In this document: positions 1-6,540 of the stretch, piece by piece
Position numbering within the stretch: position 1 is the stretch's first letter
Layout of the letters: the number at the start of each line of letters is the position of its first letter
Assembly: GCA_900542125.1 (NCBI GenBank)
Contig: UQMO01000066.1
Location: 1-12,724 of the forward strand
Source: an uncultured Collinsella sp.
Lineage (GTDB): Bacteria > Actinomycetota > Coriobacteriia > Coriobacteriales > Coriobacteriaceae
Direction of reading: 5' to 3'
Length of the DNA: 12,724 bases
Made by a program: the position numbers and the translations under genes
The notes under the pieces: model-generated
Database searches by the model: none
Told to the model about the DNA's origin: nothing
What the model saw: only the letters and a program-made list of their open reading frames with translations

Positions 1-29
1 GTGGGCTCGGAGATGTGTATAAGAGACAG
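1..29 (+). other. Nextera/Tn5 sequencing adapter remnant
   Basis: Bases 11-29 read AGATGTGTATAAGAGACAG, the 19-bp Tn5 mosaic end used in Nextera libraries. Bases 1-10 (GTGGGCTCGG) match the preceding part of the read-2 Nextera adapter as I recall it. The match is uninterrupted and sits exactly at the contig edge, so this is untrimmed library sequence and not genome. Any reading frame starting here is artificial. True genomic sequence begins at about base 30. Confidence 0.95.
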
Positions 30-411
30 GCGTCACACCGTCGACGTACTTTTCGATTACGTCGTCCAGACCGCGCCAGAACTTGACGGTCGAGCAAAGA
101 TCGCTGCGGGTGCAGCTGTTGTCGATGCCATCGCACGCCACCGGAGCCGTGCTGCCCTCGACGGCACGCAGGATGTCGCCGGCACGCACCTCGGAGGGGT
201 CCTTGGCCATCATGTAGCCGCCGCCCTTGCCGCGCACGCTCTTAAGCAGGCCTGCCTTCATGAGCGGACGGACCAGCTGCTCCAAATACTTTTGCGAGAT
301 GTGCTCGCGGTCGGCGACCTCGCGCAGGGCGATTTTGCCCTCGACGTCGCCAAGCGCTGCGATATAGATCATCAGCCGGAGGGCATAGCGGCCCTTAGAA
401 GAAATGAGCAT
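30..411 (-). CDS. Rrf2/IscR-type Fe-S-sensing transcriptional regulator (3' end missing)
   Basis: Transcription factor of the Rrf2 family, probably the cluster-sensing regulator of the divergent suf operon. The start is ATG at 411-409, preceded by AGGG five bases upstream. 127 codons are present before the contig edge; the family is usually about 140-165 residues, so only the C-terminal tail is lost. Residues 1-60 form the winged helix-turn-helix, beginning MLISSKGRYALR and containing the family-typical HISQKYLEQL (37-46), followed by the RGKGGGY wing (60-66). Cys93, Cys100 and Cys106 form C-x6-C-x5-C, close to the three cysteines that hold a [2Fe-2S] cluster in IscR. Two inverted repeats in the 412-633 gap are candidate operators. 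Whether it is called IscR, SufR or another Rrf2 member cannot be settled from sequence alone. Confidence 0.9.
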
Positions 412-432
412 ACCTACCCTCTCATCGTTGCC

Positions 433-460
433 GGGACAAAATACCAGGCCTATTTGTCCC
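433..460. promoter_or_regulatory. Inverted repeat, candidate operator of the Rrf2-family regulator
   Basis: GGGACAAA at 433-440 and TTTGTCCC at 453-460 form perfect 8-bp arms around a 12-base spacer. It lies 22 bases upstream of the regulator's start codon, on the side facing sufC. A related half site, TATGTCCC, occurs at 497-504. Symmetric arms close to the start fit an autoregulatory operator for a dimeric Rrf2 protein. There is no T-run, so a terminator is unlikely. Confidence 0.5.
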
Positions 461-525
461 AAATCTTATGCACGCGGGGCAAACAAACCTGATTATTATG
501 TCCCACATCTAAAAAGTCGAGTGGA

Positions 526-549
526 TTAGTCGGGTTTTCCCTTGACTAA
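526..549. promoter_or_regulatory. Inverted repeat overlapping the suf promoter, candidate IscR-like operator
   Basis: TTAGTCGGG at 526-534 is mirrored by CCC at 539-541 and GACTAA at 544-549, with TTTT between and two unpaired bases (TT, 542-543). The half TTAGTCGGG resembles one half of IscR-type operators as I remember them. The right arm overlaps the TTGACT -35 candidate at 542-547, so a bound protein would block sufC transcription. The assignment to the regulator at 30-411 is inference. Confidence 0.5.
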
Positions 550-569
550 CGCCGAACCCATAGTAACTT
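542..569 (+). promoter_or_regulatory. Candidate promoter of the suf operon
   Basis: TTGACT (542-547) is a good -35 match. With a 16-base spacer the -10 would be TAACTT (564-569), which is a weak match. This leaves an untranslated leader of about 55-60 bases before the sufC start at 634. The -35 overlaps the inverted repeat at 526-549, which would allow repression. Confidence 0.4.
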
Positions 570-633
570 TATTCCGAGAAGATTCCTAGGGTTTAGTACA
601 CCTATGAGTACACCATATACAGAGAGGGACAGC

Positions 634-1434
634 ATGAGCGCAAATCCGCTGCTTTCCATCGAAGGTCTGACCGCCTCCGTGGACGAAAAGACCATCCTCC
701 ACAACGTCAACCTCAACGTCGCCGCCGGCGAGACCCACGTGCTGATGGGACCCAACGGCGCCGGCAAGTCCACCCTCGGCCACCTGGTCATGGGCGACCC
801 CGTCTACACCGTGCAGGACGGCCGCATCGTCTTTGACGGTCAGGACATCACCGAGCTCACCACCGAAAAGCGCTCGCGCGCCGGCCTGTTCCTGAGCTTC
901 CAGGCCCCGGTCGAGATCCCGGGCGTGCCGCTGTCGAGCTTTTTGCGCGCCAGCATCGCCGGCCGCCCCGGCCTGGAGATGAAGGGCAAGGAGTTCCGCC
1001 GGCGCGTCAAGGAGCTCGCGGCAGAGCTCAACATGGACACCGCCTACCTCAACCGCGAGCTGGGCGTGGGCTTCTCGGGCGGCGAGAAAAAGAAGGTCGA
1101 GATGCTCCAGCTTCTGCTGCTGCAGCCTAAGCTCGCCATCCTGGACGAAACCGACTCGGGCCTGGACGTCGACGCCCTGTCCACCGTCAGCCATGGCATG
1201 GACGCCTACCGCAAGAGCTGCGACGGCTCCATGCTCATCATCACGCACAACACGCGCATCCTGGAGCATCTGGATGTCGACCGCGTCCACGTTATGGTCA
1301 AGGGCCATATCGTGCGCGAGGACGACGCCTCGCTGATCTCCTGGATCGACAAGAACGGCTTTGAGACCTTCGAGCGCGAGGCCGCCGAGCAACGCGCCAA
1401 GGCCGAAGCCGACGCTGCCGAGCAGCAGGCGTAA
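634..1434 (+). CDS. sufC: SufC, ABC-type ATPase of the SufBCD Fe-S scaffold
   Basis: Cytosolic ATPase that drives cluster assembly on SufBCD; it is not a transporter. 266 residues from ATG at 634, which has GAGAGGG just upstream. An in-frame ATG at 604 would add 10 residues but has no well-placed ribosome site. Visible motifs: Walker A GPNGAGKST (39-47), Q-loop FQAP (89-92), signature FSGGEKKK (147-154), Walker B LAILDE (167-172) followed by TDSGLD (173-178), and H-loop His205 (IITHN). The SufC-typical LLDEIDSGLD appears here as ILDETDSGLD, a mild substitution. The C-terminus carries an Ala/Glu-rich charged tail (about 243-266). It is first in sufCBDSU and separated by 12 bases from sufB. Confidence 0.97.
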   Translation: MSANPLLSIEGLTASVDEKTILHNVNLNVAAGETHVLMGPNGAGKSTLGHLVMGDPVYTVQDGRIVFDGQDITELTTEKRSRAGLFLSFQAPVEIPGVPLSSFLRASIAGRPGLEMKGKEFRRRVKELAAELNMDTAYLNRELGVGFSGGEKKKVEMLQLLLLQPKLAILDETDSGLDVDALSTVSHGMDAYRKSCDGSMLIITHNTRILEHLDVDRVHVMVKGHIVREDDASLISWIDKNGFETFEREAAEQRAKAEADAAEQQA

Positions 1435-1446
1435 AGGGGCGACGCA

Positions 1447-2859
1447 ATGACCAAGAACCGCACCGAGGTTGCGGACATCGACCGCAGCCTCTACGACTTC
1501 ACCTATGGCGAGGAGGGATTCGAGCGCCTCGACGCCGGCATCACGCCCGACATCGTGCGCGAGATCAGCGCCAAGAAGGACGAGCCGCAGTGGATGCTCG
1601 ACCTGCGCCTCAAGTCCCTCGAGATCTTCAATCGTTTTCCCGACCCGACGTGGGGCCCTTCCATCGAGGGCCTGGACATGGACAACATCGTCACCTACGT
1701 CAAGCCCAACACCGACCAAAAACACAACTGGGAGTCGGTGCCCGACGACATCAAGAACACCTTTGAGCGCCTGGGCATCCCCGAGGCCGAGCGTAGCTAC
1801 CTGGCGGGCGTCGGCGCGCAGTACGACTCCGAGCTCGTCTACCACAACATGCAGGACACCGCGTCCAAGATGGGCATCGTCTACTCCGGCATCGAAGAGG
1901 CCCTGCACGACCCGCAGTGGGAGCCGCTCATCCACGAGAAGTTTATGACGCTCATCCCGCCCACCGACCACAAGTTTGCGGCACTGCACGGTGCCGTGTG
2001 GTCGGGCGGCTCGTTTGTCTACGTGCCCAAGGGCACCAAGCTCGATTTTCCGCTGCAGAGCTACTTCCGCCTCAACGCCAAGGGCGCCGGCCAGTTTGAG
2101 CACACGCTCATCATCGTCGAGGACGACGCCGACCTGCACTTTATCGAGGGCTGCTCCGCACCCAAGTACAACGTGGCCAACTTGCACGCCGGCGCCGTGG
2201 AGCTCTTTGTAGGCAAGCGCGCGCACCTGCGCTACTCGACCATCGAGAACTGGTCTAAGAACATGTACAACCTCAACACCAAGCGTGCGCGCGTGGACGA
2301 GGACGGCGACATCGAGTGGATCAGCGGCTCTTTCGGCAGCCACGTGGGCTACCTCTACCCCATGAGCGTGCTCAACGGCCGCCGCGCCCGCTCGAGCTTT
2401 ACCGGCATCACCTTTGCCGGCGCCGGTCAGAACCTCGACACCGGCTGCAAGGTGGTGCTCAACGCGCCCGAGACCTCGGCGACCGTCGAGACCAAGGGCA
2501 TCTCCAAGAGCGGCGGCATCCAGACCTTCCGCAGCTCCATCGTGGCCACGCCCAAGGCCGAGGGCTCCAAGGCAACCGTGAGCTGCCAGTCGCTGATGCT
2601 CGACGACCAGAGCCGCTCCGATACCATCCCGGCCATGGACATCCGCGCCAAGAACGTCGACATCGGCCACGAGGCCACCATCGGACGTATCGGCGACGAC
2701 AAGGTGTTCTACCTGATGAGCCGCGGTATCTCCGAGGAGGAGGCCCGCACCATGATCGTCAACGGCTTTGCCAACCCGGTCTCCAAGGAACTGCCGTTGG
2801 AGTACGCCGTCGAGATGAACAACCTGATCAAGCTCGAGATGGAAGGAGCGATCGGATAA
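1447..2859 (+). CDS. sufB: SufB, core scaffold subunit of the SufBCD complex
   Basis: Scaffold on which the nascent Fe-S cluster is built, working with SufC and SufD. 470 residues, the usual SufB length. ATG at 1447 has AGGGG about seven bases upstream. The right-handed beta-helix core spans roughly residues 180-420. Conserved features include GCSAP with Cys236, Cys334 (DTGCKV), Cys380 (TVSCQSL) followed by QSRSDTIP, and His408-Glu409 in the GHEATIGR segment; the cysteine and glutamate positions correspond to those implicated in sulfur relay and cluster binding in E. coli SufB. The stop overlaps the sufD start (TAATG), suggesting translational coupling. Confidence 0.97.
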   Translation: MTKNRTEVADIDRSLYDFTYGEEGFERLDAGITPDIVREISAKKDEPQWMLDLRLKSLEIFNRFPDPTWGPSIEGLDMDNIVTYVKPNTDQKHNWESVPDDIKNTFERLGIPEAERSYLAGVGAQYDSELVYHNMQDTASKMGIVYSGIEEALHDPQWEPLIHEKFMTLIPPTDHKFAALHGAVWSGGSFVYVPKGTKLDFPLQSYFRLNAKGAGQFEHTLIIVEDDADLHFIEGCSAPKYNVANLHAGAVELFVGKRAHLRYSTIENWSKNMYNLNTKRARVDEDGDIEWISGSFGSHVGYLYPMSVLNGRRARSSFTGITFAGAGQNLDTGCKVVLNAPETSATVETKGISKSGGIQTFRSSIVATPKAEGSKATVSCQSLMLDDQSRSDTIPAMDIRAKNVDIGHEATIGRIGDDKVFYLMSRGISEEEARTMIVNGFANPVSKELPLEYAVEMNNLIKLEMEGAIG

Positions 2860-4130
2860 TGAAACAGACCACGAACACCGCTACTACCACGCTTGAGCAG
2901 GTCAATGCGATGCCGGCTGCCACTTGGGGTTGGCTCAAGATGAACCAGACCAAGCTCGAACTCTCTAACGAGCTTGCCGCCGCTCCCACCGAGGCCGTTG
3001 AGGTCGAGGGCTTGGACGAGCAGTTTACTGGCGTGGCAGACGCGTTCGAAGCCGCCATGGACGCCATCGCCGAGCGCTTCCCCGAGCGCCGCGCCTCCGC
3101 CCCCGGCGACGCCGCCGACCGCGCCCGCATCACGCCCGAGACCGAGCTCGACGTGCCCGCCACCTCCGTTTACCAGGCCGGCGCCATCAAGCTCGAGGAG
3201 GAGCTCTCCCCTGCCGAGGCCTTCGAGACCGGCATGGGCGAGGCTGCCTACGCCTATCTGGCCGACCACGCCACCAAGCGCATCGTCATCGACGTGCCCG
3301 CATACCAGCACGCCACGGTTACCGTACGTGTGAGCGGTGTCGACGCCGCCGCGGCCATCGCCGCCATCGACGTCGTCGCCCGTCCGCAGGCAACGCTCGA
3401 CCTCGCTCTAGCCCTGGACTCCCCCGTCAACGGCCAAGGCGTCGTGGGCTCCGCGCTGCGCGTGTGCGCCCACGAGTACGCCACCGTCAACGTGACTTGC
3501 ACGCAGACGCTCGATGACAGCTGGATCGCGCTCGACGACACCGGTCTGTTCCTGGACGAGGGCGCGCGCGTCAACGTGCAGCACACCGTCCTGGGTGCCG
3601 GCGCCAGCGCCACCGGCCTTGCCGGCGACCTGCTGGGCGACACCGCCAAGGTGACGATCGATACCGATTACCTGGGTGCCCGCGAACAGGTGCGCGACTT
3701 TAACTACGAGCTGCGCCACCGCGGCCGCAAGACCGAGTGCGAGATCGACGCCAACGGCGTGCTGACTGGCACGTCCAAGAAGGTCTACCGCGGCACCATC
3801 GACCTCGTGCACGGCTGCAAGGGTGCAACCGGCACCGAGCGCGAGACGGTGCTCCTGGCCAACAAGGGCGTCGACAATAAGACCGTTCCCGTCATCCTCT
3901 GCGACGAGGACGACGTTGCCGGCAACCACGGCGCCACCATCGGCCACGTCCGCGACGAGCAGCTGTTCTACCTCGCCTGCCGCGGCCTTGACCAAAACGC
4001 CGCCGAGGACCTGTTCATCCGGGCCAAGCTGGAGGACGCTGCACTTTCCGCCACCGACGAGCGCACCCGCGCCGCCGTCGTCCGTCTGGGCAACAACCTG
4101 ATCGACAACTTTGAGGAGGAGCTCGCATGA
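2859..4130 (+). CDS. sufD: SufD, partner subunit of the SufBCD Fe-S scaffold
   Basis: Paralogue of SufB that pairs with it and binds SufC; needed for iron acquisition and cluster formation. 423 residues. The start is ATG at 2859, sharing one base with the sufB stop, with AAGGAG about ten bases upstream. The reading frame stays open far upstream into sufB, but that extension translates as out-of-frame sufB and is not real. The N-terminal 1-130 region is helical and low in conservation; the beta-helix follows. The diagnostic C-terminal motif AGNHGATIGH (354-363) includes His357, which matches the SufD histidine proposed to bind cluster or iron. Ends with ATGA overlapping sufS. Confidence 0.95.
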   Translation: MKQTTNTATTTLEQVNAMPAATWGWLKMNQTKLELSNELAAAPTEAVEVEGLDEQFTGVADAFEAAMDAIAERFPERRASAPGDAADRARITPETELDVPATSVYQAGAIKLEEELSPAEAFETGMGEAAYAYLADHATKRIVIDVPAYQHATVTVRVSGVDAAAAIAAIDVVARPQATLDLALALDSPVNGQGVVGSALRVCAHEYATVNVTCTQTLDDSWIALDDTGLFLDEGARVNVQHTVLGAGASATGLAGDLLGDTAKVTIDTDYLGAREQVRDFNYELRHRGRKTECEIDANGVLTGTSKKVYRGTIDLVHGCKGATGTERETVLLANKGVDNKTVPVILCDEDDVAGNHGATIGHVRDEQLFYLACRGLDQNAAEDLFIRAKLEDAALSATDERTRAAVVRLGNNLIDNFEEELA

Positions 4131-5452
4131 TCGATACCGAGCACGTTAAATGCGACACCTGTACCGCACCGGAGCCTATGGAGCTCGACGCCAGCGACGA
4201 GGCCTCGCGCGGCTGGCCTACCGTCGACATCGAGACCAACCCCTACAAGGCACAGTTCCCGCTGTTCCAGCAGCACCCCGAGATCGCCTTCCTCGATAGC
4301 GCCGCCACCGCGCAGCGTCCCGCCTGCGTGCTCGACGCCGAGCGCGACTTCTACCAGCGCATGAACGCCAACCCCCTGCGTGGCCTGTACTCGCTGTCCG
4401 TCGAGGCCACCGAGGCTATCGCGAAGGTGCGCCAGCAGATCGCCGACGTCATCGGCGCTGCCCAGGCCAACGAGGTCGTCTTCACCCGCAACACGAGTGA
4501 GTCGCTCAACCTAGTCGCCAAGAGCTTTGCGCCCACGGTCCTCGAGCCGGGCGACGAGGTCGTCATCACCATCATGGAGCACCACTCCAACCTGATTCCG
4601 TGGCAGCAGGTCTGCCGCGCGACCGGCGCCAAGCTCGTCTACCTCTACCCCACCAAGACCGGTCAACTCACCACCGAAGAGGTTCTGTCCAAGGTGGGCC
4701 CCAAGACCAAGATCTTGGCCGTGAGTCAGGTCTCTAACGTCCTGGGCGTTGAGAACCCGGTCAAGAACCTCGGCAAGCTCGTGCACAAGTACGGCGGCTA
4801 TCTGGTCGTCGACGGCGCGCAGTCGTTGCCGCACATGCCGGTCGATGTGGCCGACCTGGGCGCTGACTTCTTTGCCTTTAGCGCCCATAAGGCCATGGGT
4901 CCCATGGGCATCGGCGTGCTGTGGGGCAAGATGGACCTGCTCAACGCCATGCCGCCCATGCTTACCGGCGGCGAGATGATCGACTCGGTCACCGAGCAGG
5001 ACGCCGTCTGGGCTCCCGTCCCCGAGAAATTCGAGGCCGGCACGCAGGACGCCGCCGGCATCTTCGCCACGGGCGCGGCACTTGACTACCTGGTTAACAC
5101 CGTGGGTTACGAGAACATTCAGGCCCGCGAGCAGGCGCTCGTCCACTATCTGATGGGCGAGCTCATGCAGCTCGACTTTGTCCAGATCATCGGCTCCATC
5201 TATTGGGATAACCACCATGGCGTCGTAAGCTTTAACGTCAAGGGCATCCACCCGCACGACGTCGCGAGCATCATGGACATGGACGGTGTGTGCATCCGCG
5301 CCGGCCACCACTGCGCGCAGCCGCTGCTCACCTGGCTGGGCGTCGAGAACCTTGCCTGCTGCCGCGCCAGCGTGGCCTTCTACAACGACAAGGCCGACAT
5401 CGACAAGTTCATCGCCGGTCTGCATCACGTTTGGAGCACATTCAATGGGTAA
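4127..5452 (+). CDS. sufS: SufS, PLP-dependent cysteine desulfurase, with N-terminal CxxC extension
   Basis: Class II cysteine desulfurase that removes sulfur from L-cysteine as a persulfide for Fe-S assembly. 441 residues, against about 405-410 for typical SufS. ATG at 4127 overlaps the sufD stop (ATGA) and follows GAGGAG. The conserved fold begins near residue 40 (NPYKAQFPLF). PLP contacts are visible: EHHSN (151-155), VVDGAQ (227-232) and the Schiff-base lysine Lys255 in FSAHK. The persulfide cysteine is Cys396 in RAGHHCAQP. The extra ~38 residues at the N-terminus contain Cys9 and Cys12 (KCDTC) and are acidic. The overlap with sufU is 8 bases. Confidence 0.96.
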   Translation: MIDTEHVKCDTCTAPEPMELDASDEASRGWPTVDIETNPYKAQFPLFQQHPEIAFLDSAATAQRPACVLDAERDFYQRMNANPLRGLYSLSVEATEAIAKVRQQIADVIGAAQANEVVFTRNTSESLNLVAKSFAPTVLEPGDEVVITIMEHHSNLIPWQQVCRATGAKLVYLYPTKTGQLTTEEVLSKVGPKTKILAVSQVSNVLGVENPVKNLGKLVHKYGGYLVVDGAQSLPHMPVDVADLGADFFAFSAHKAMGPMGIGVLWGKMDLLNAMPPMLTGGEMIDSVTEQDAVWAPVPEKFEAGTQDAAGIFATGAALDYLVNTVGYENIQAREQALVHYLMGELMQLDFVQIIGSIYWDNHHGVVSFNVKGIHPHDVASIMDMDGVCIRAGHHCAQPLLTWLGVENLACCRASVAFYNDKADIDKFIAGLHHVWSTFNG

Positions 5453-5879
5453 TCTGTACACCTCCACCACATTTATGGAGCACAACTCGCACCCCGACTA
5501 TAAGTACGAGATGGATGCCCCCACGCACGAGCACGACGGCATCAACCCCAGCTGCGGAGACGAGCTCACCTTGCAGCTACGTGTCGAGAACGGCGTAATC
5601 GAGGAGGCCTCCTTTACCGGCCACGGCTGCGCCATCAGCCAGGCAAGTGCCGACATCATGGCCGACCTCATCACCGGCGAGACCGTCGAGGAAGCTCGCC
5701 GTCTGGCAGAGCTCTTCCTCGCCATGATCCGCGGCGAGCAGCTCTCCGAGGAAGACCTGGAAGACCTGGACGAGGCCGCCCAGCTCCAGGACATCTCGCA
5801 CATGCCCGCCCGCGTCAAATGCGCCGAACTCGCCTGGCGCACCCTCGACGGCATGCTCGAGGGGCAAGCTAACCAGTAG
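5445..5879 (+). CDS. sufU: SufU, zinc-dependent sulfur acceptor for SufS
   Basis: Small NifU-N-fold protein that takes persulfide sulfur from SufS and passes it to SufBCD in the Gram-positive-style SUF system. 144 residues, normal length. ATG at 5445 lies inside the end of sufS, with GGAG about eight bases upstream; the N-terminus MGNLY matches the family. The zinc/sulfur ligands are all present: Cys37 and Asp39 (NPSCGDE), Cys62 (GHGCAIS) and Cys126 (RVKCAEL). It is the last gene of the operon; a strong terminator follows 32 bases after the stop. Confidence 0.95.
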   Translation: MGNLYTSTTFMEHNSHPDYKYEMDAPTHEHDGINPSCGDELTLQLRVENGVIEEASFTGHGCAISQASADIMADLITGETVEEARRLAELFLAMIRGEQLSEEDLEDLDEAAQLQDISHMPARVKCAELAWRTLDGMLEGQANQ

Positions 5880-5911
5880 TTTATGCCCCGAATCCAAGGT
5901 TTTTGATTGCC

Positions 5912-5941
5912 GAGCCGCCCGATACGGGCGGCTCTGTTTTT
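5912..5941 (+). terminator. Rho-independent terminator of the suf operon
   Basis: GAGCCGCCCG (5912-5921) and CGGGCGGCTC (5925-5934) pair perfectly over 10 bp with a 3-base loop, followed by TG and five T residues (5937-5941). It is the classic intrinsic form and sits just after sufU. Confidence 0.93.
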
Positions 5942-6044
5942 ACCTAATGAGCGCGAACGCACAAAGTCCGCGCGTCCGGCGCCCCGTCTGACATTTGCCA
6001 CACAGCCAGACGCGAGCACGGGCGTTTTCCACAGCACCAAAGGC

Positions 6045-6125
6045 CTGCGGCAGGGCCCCGGGCCCGCCAAGCAATGCGCCAAGCCCCGTTCTGCGAAGCT
6101 CCGACTCGCTTCGCGCCTGCCGCAG
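6045..6125. repeat. Nested inverted repeat (long-range stem plus inner hairpin)
   Basis: CTGCGGCAGG (6045-6054) is the exact reverse complement of CCTGCCGCAG (6116-6125). Inside the right half, GCGAAGC (6093-6099) pairs with GCTTCGC (6108-6114) around an 8-base loop. Just inside the left arm lies the GC-only stretch GGGCCCCGGGCCC (6053-6065). There is no T-run, so this is not an ordinary terminator. It could be a REP/BIME-like element or a structured RNA. Confidence 0.6.
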
Positions 6126-6143
6126 ACGGGTCCCATAGGGAGC

Positions 6144-6174
6144 GGCGTGCATTTTTGCGAGTATTCAGCACGCC
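6144..6174. repeat. Palindromic intergenic repeat, copy A
   Basis: GGCGTGC (6144-6150) and GCACGCC (6168-6174) are perfect 7-bp arms around a 17-base centre ending GAGTATTCA. Bases 6147-6170 match the opposite strand of 6357-6380 at 16 of 24 positions (GTGCA at one end, TTCAGCA at the other), suggesting two members of a dispersed repeat family. Confidence 0.5.
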
Positions 6175-6356
6175 AAGCTGTGTGTATACGCATCGAAAGC
6201 GTTAATCAACGTCTTTAGGCGCATATATATTGTGTTTTAGAACAAGCATCGCGGTCTGACGGGACGCAGGCACGCGCTTCGGGGGCGCAACGGCGGGAAT
6301 CAATAGCTTCGGGACCCGTATGTTGCAAGATTGCGGCGGTGCCGACAGCAACACGA

Positions 6357-6380
6357 TGCTGAAAACTCCGTTTTTTGCAC
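6357..6380 (-). repeat. Palindromic intergenic repeat, copy B (opposite orientation)
   Basis: Read on the minus strand this begins GTGCAAAAAACGGAG and ends TTTTCAGCA. It matches copy A at 16 of 24 bases by eye, with both ends conserved and an A-run in place of a T-run. The two copies are about 190 bases apart and in inverted orientation. Confidence 0.45.
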
Positions 6381-6540
6381 GGCGCAGACGGGGGTAGGCA
6401 CGGGCAAACCCGGACCGAGCCGTTATTTTATGCAAGATGGCGATTTTTCTATGCATATTAAGAAGTGCAGTTACCGTACCAAGCTTTTAGAACAATGGTT
6501 GTGGCATATGGGCGACCCCAGCTTCGGTGCACAGGCAGTC

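Larger units (their letters stand above)
5942..6540. other. Gene-free, repeat-rich intergenic region
   Basis: About 600 bases between the suf terminator and the end of the transposase-like gene. Open frames on both strands are short, lack ribosome sites and have no recognisable protein character. What is visible instead is structured DNA: a nested inverted repeat at 6045-6125, a hairpin at 6144-6174, a related sequence in opposite orientation at 6357-6380, and an 11-bp direct repeat TTTTAGAACAA at 6235-6245 and 6485-6495. It looks like repeat or REP-like territory next to a REP-type transposase. Confidence 0.6.

Noticed and set aside
1..492. Plus-strand 163-residue frame at the contig start
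   Set aside because: It begins in the sequencing adapter and runs antisense to the Rrf2-family regulator, whose minus-strand protein is clearly conserved.
586..2670. 694-residue minus-strand frame across sufC and sufB
   Set aside because: Antisense shadow in high-GC DNA; the plus strand has full SufC and SufB motifs, and the minus frame is low-complexity Ala/Gly/Val/Asp.
2316..2858. N-terminal extension of the sufD frame into sufB
   Set aside because: Arg/His/Pro-rich out-of-frame sufB; the TAATG overlap and AAGGAG mark the true start at 2859.
6202..6456. Minus-strand 84-residue frame in the repeat region
   Set aside because: No ribosome site, and it runs through repeat copy B; composition is not protein-like.
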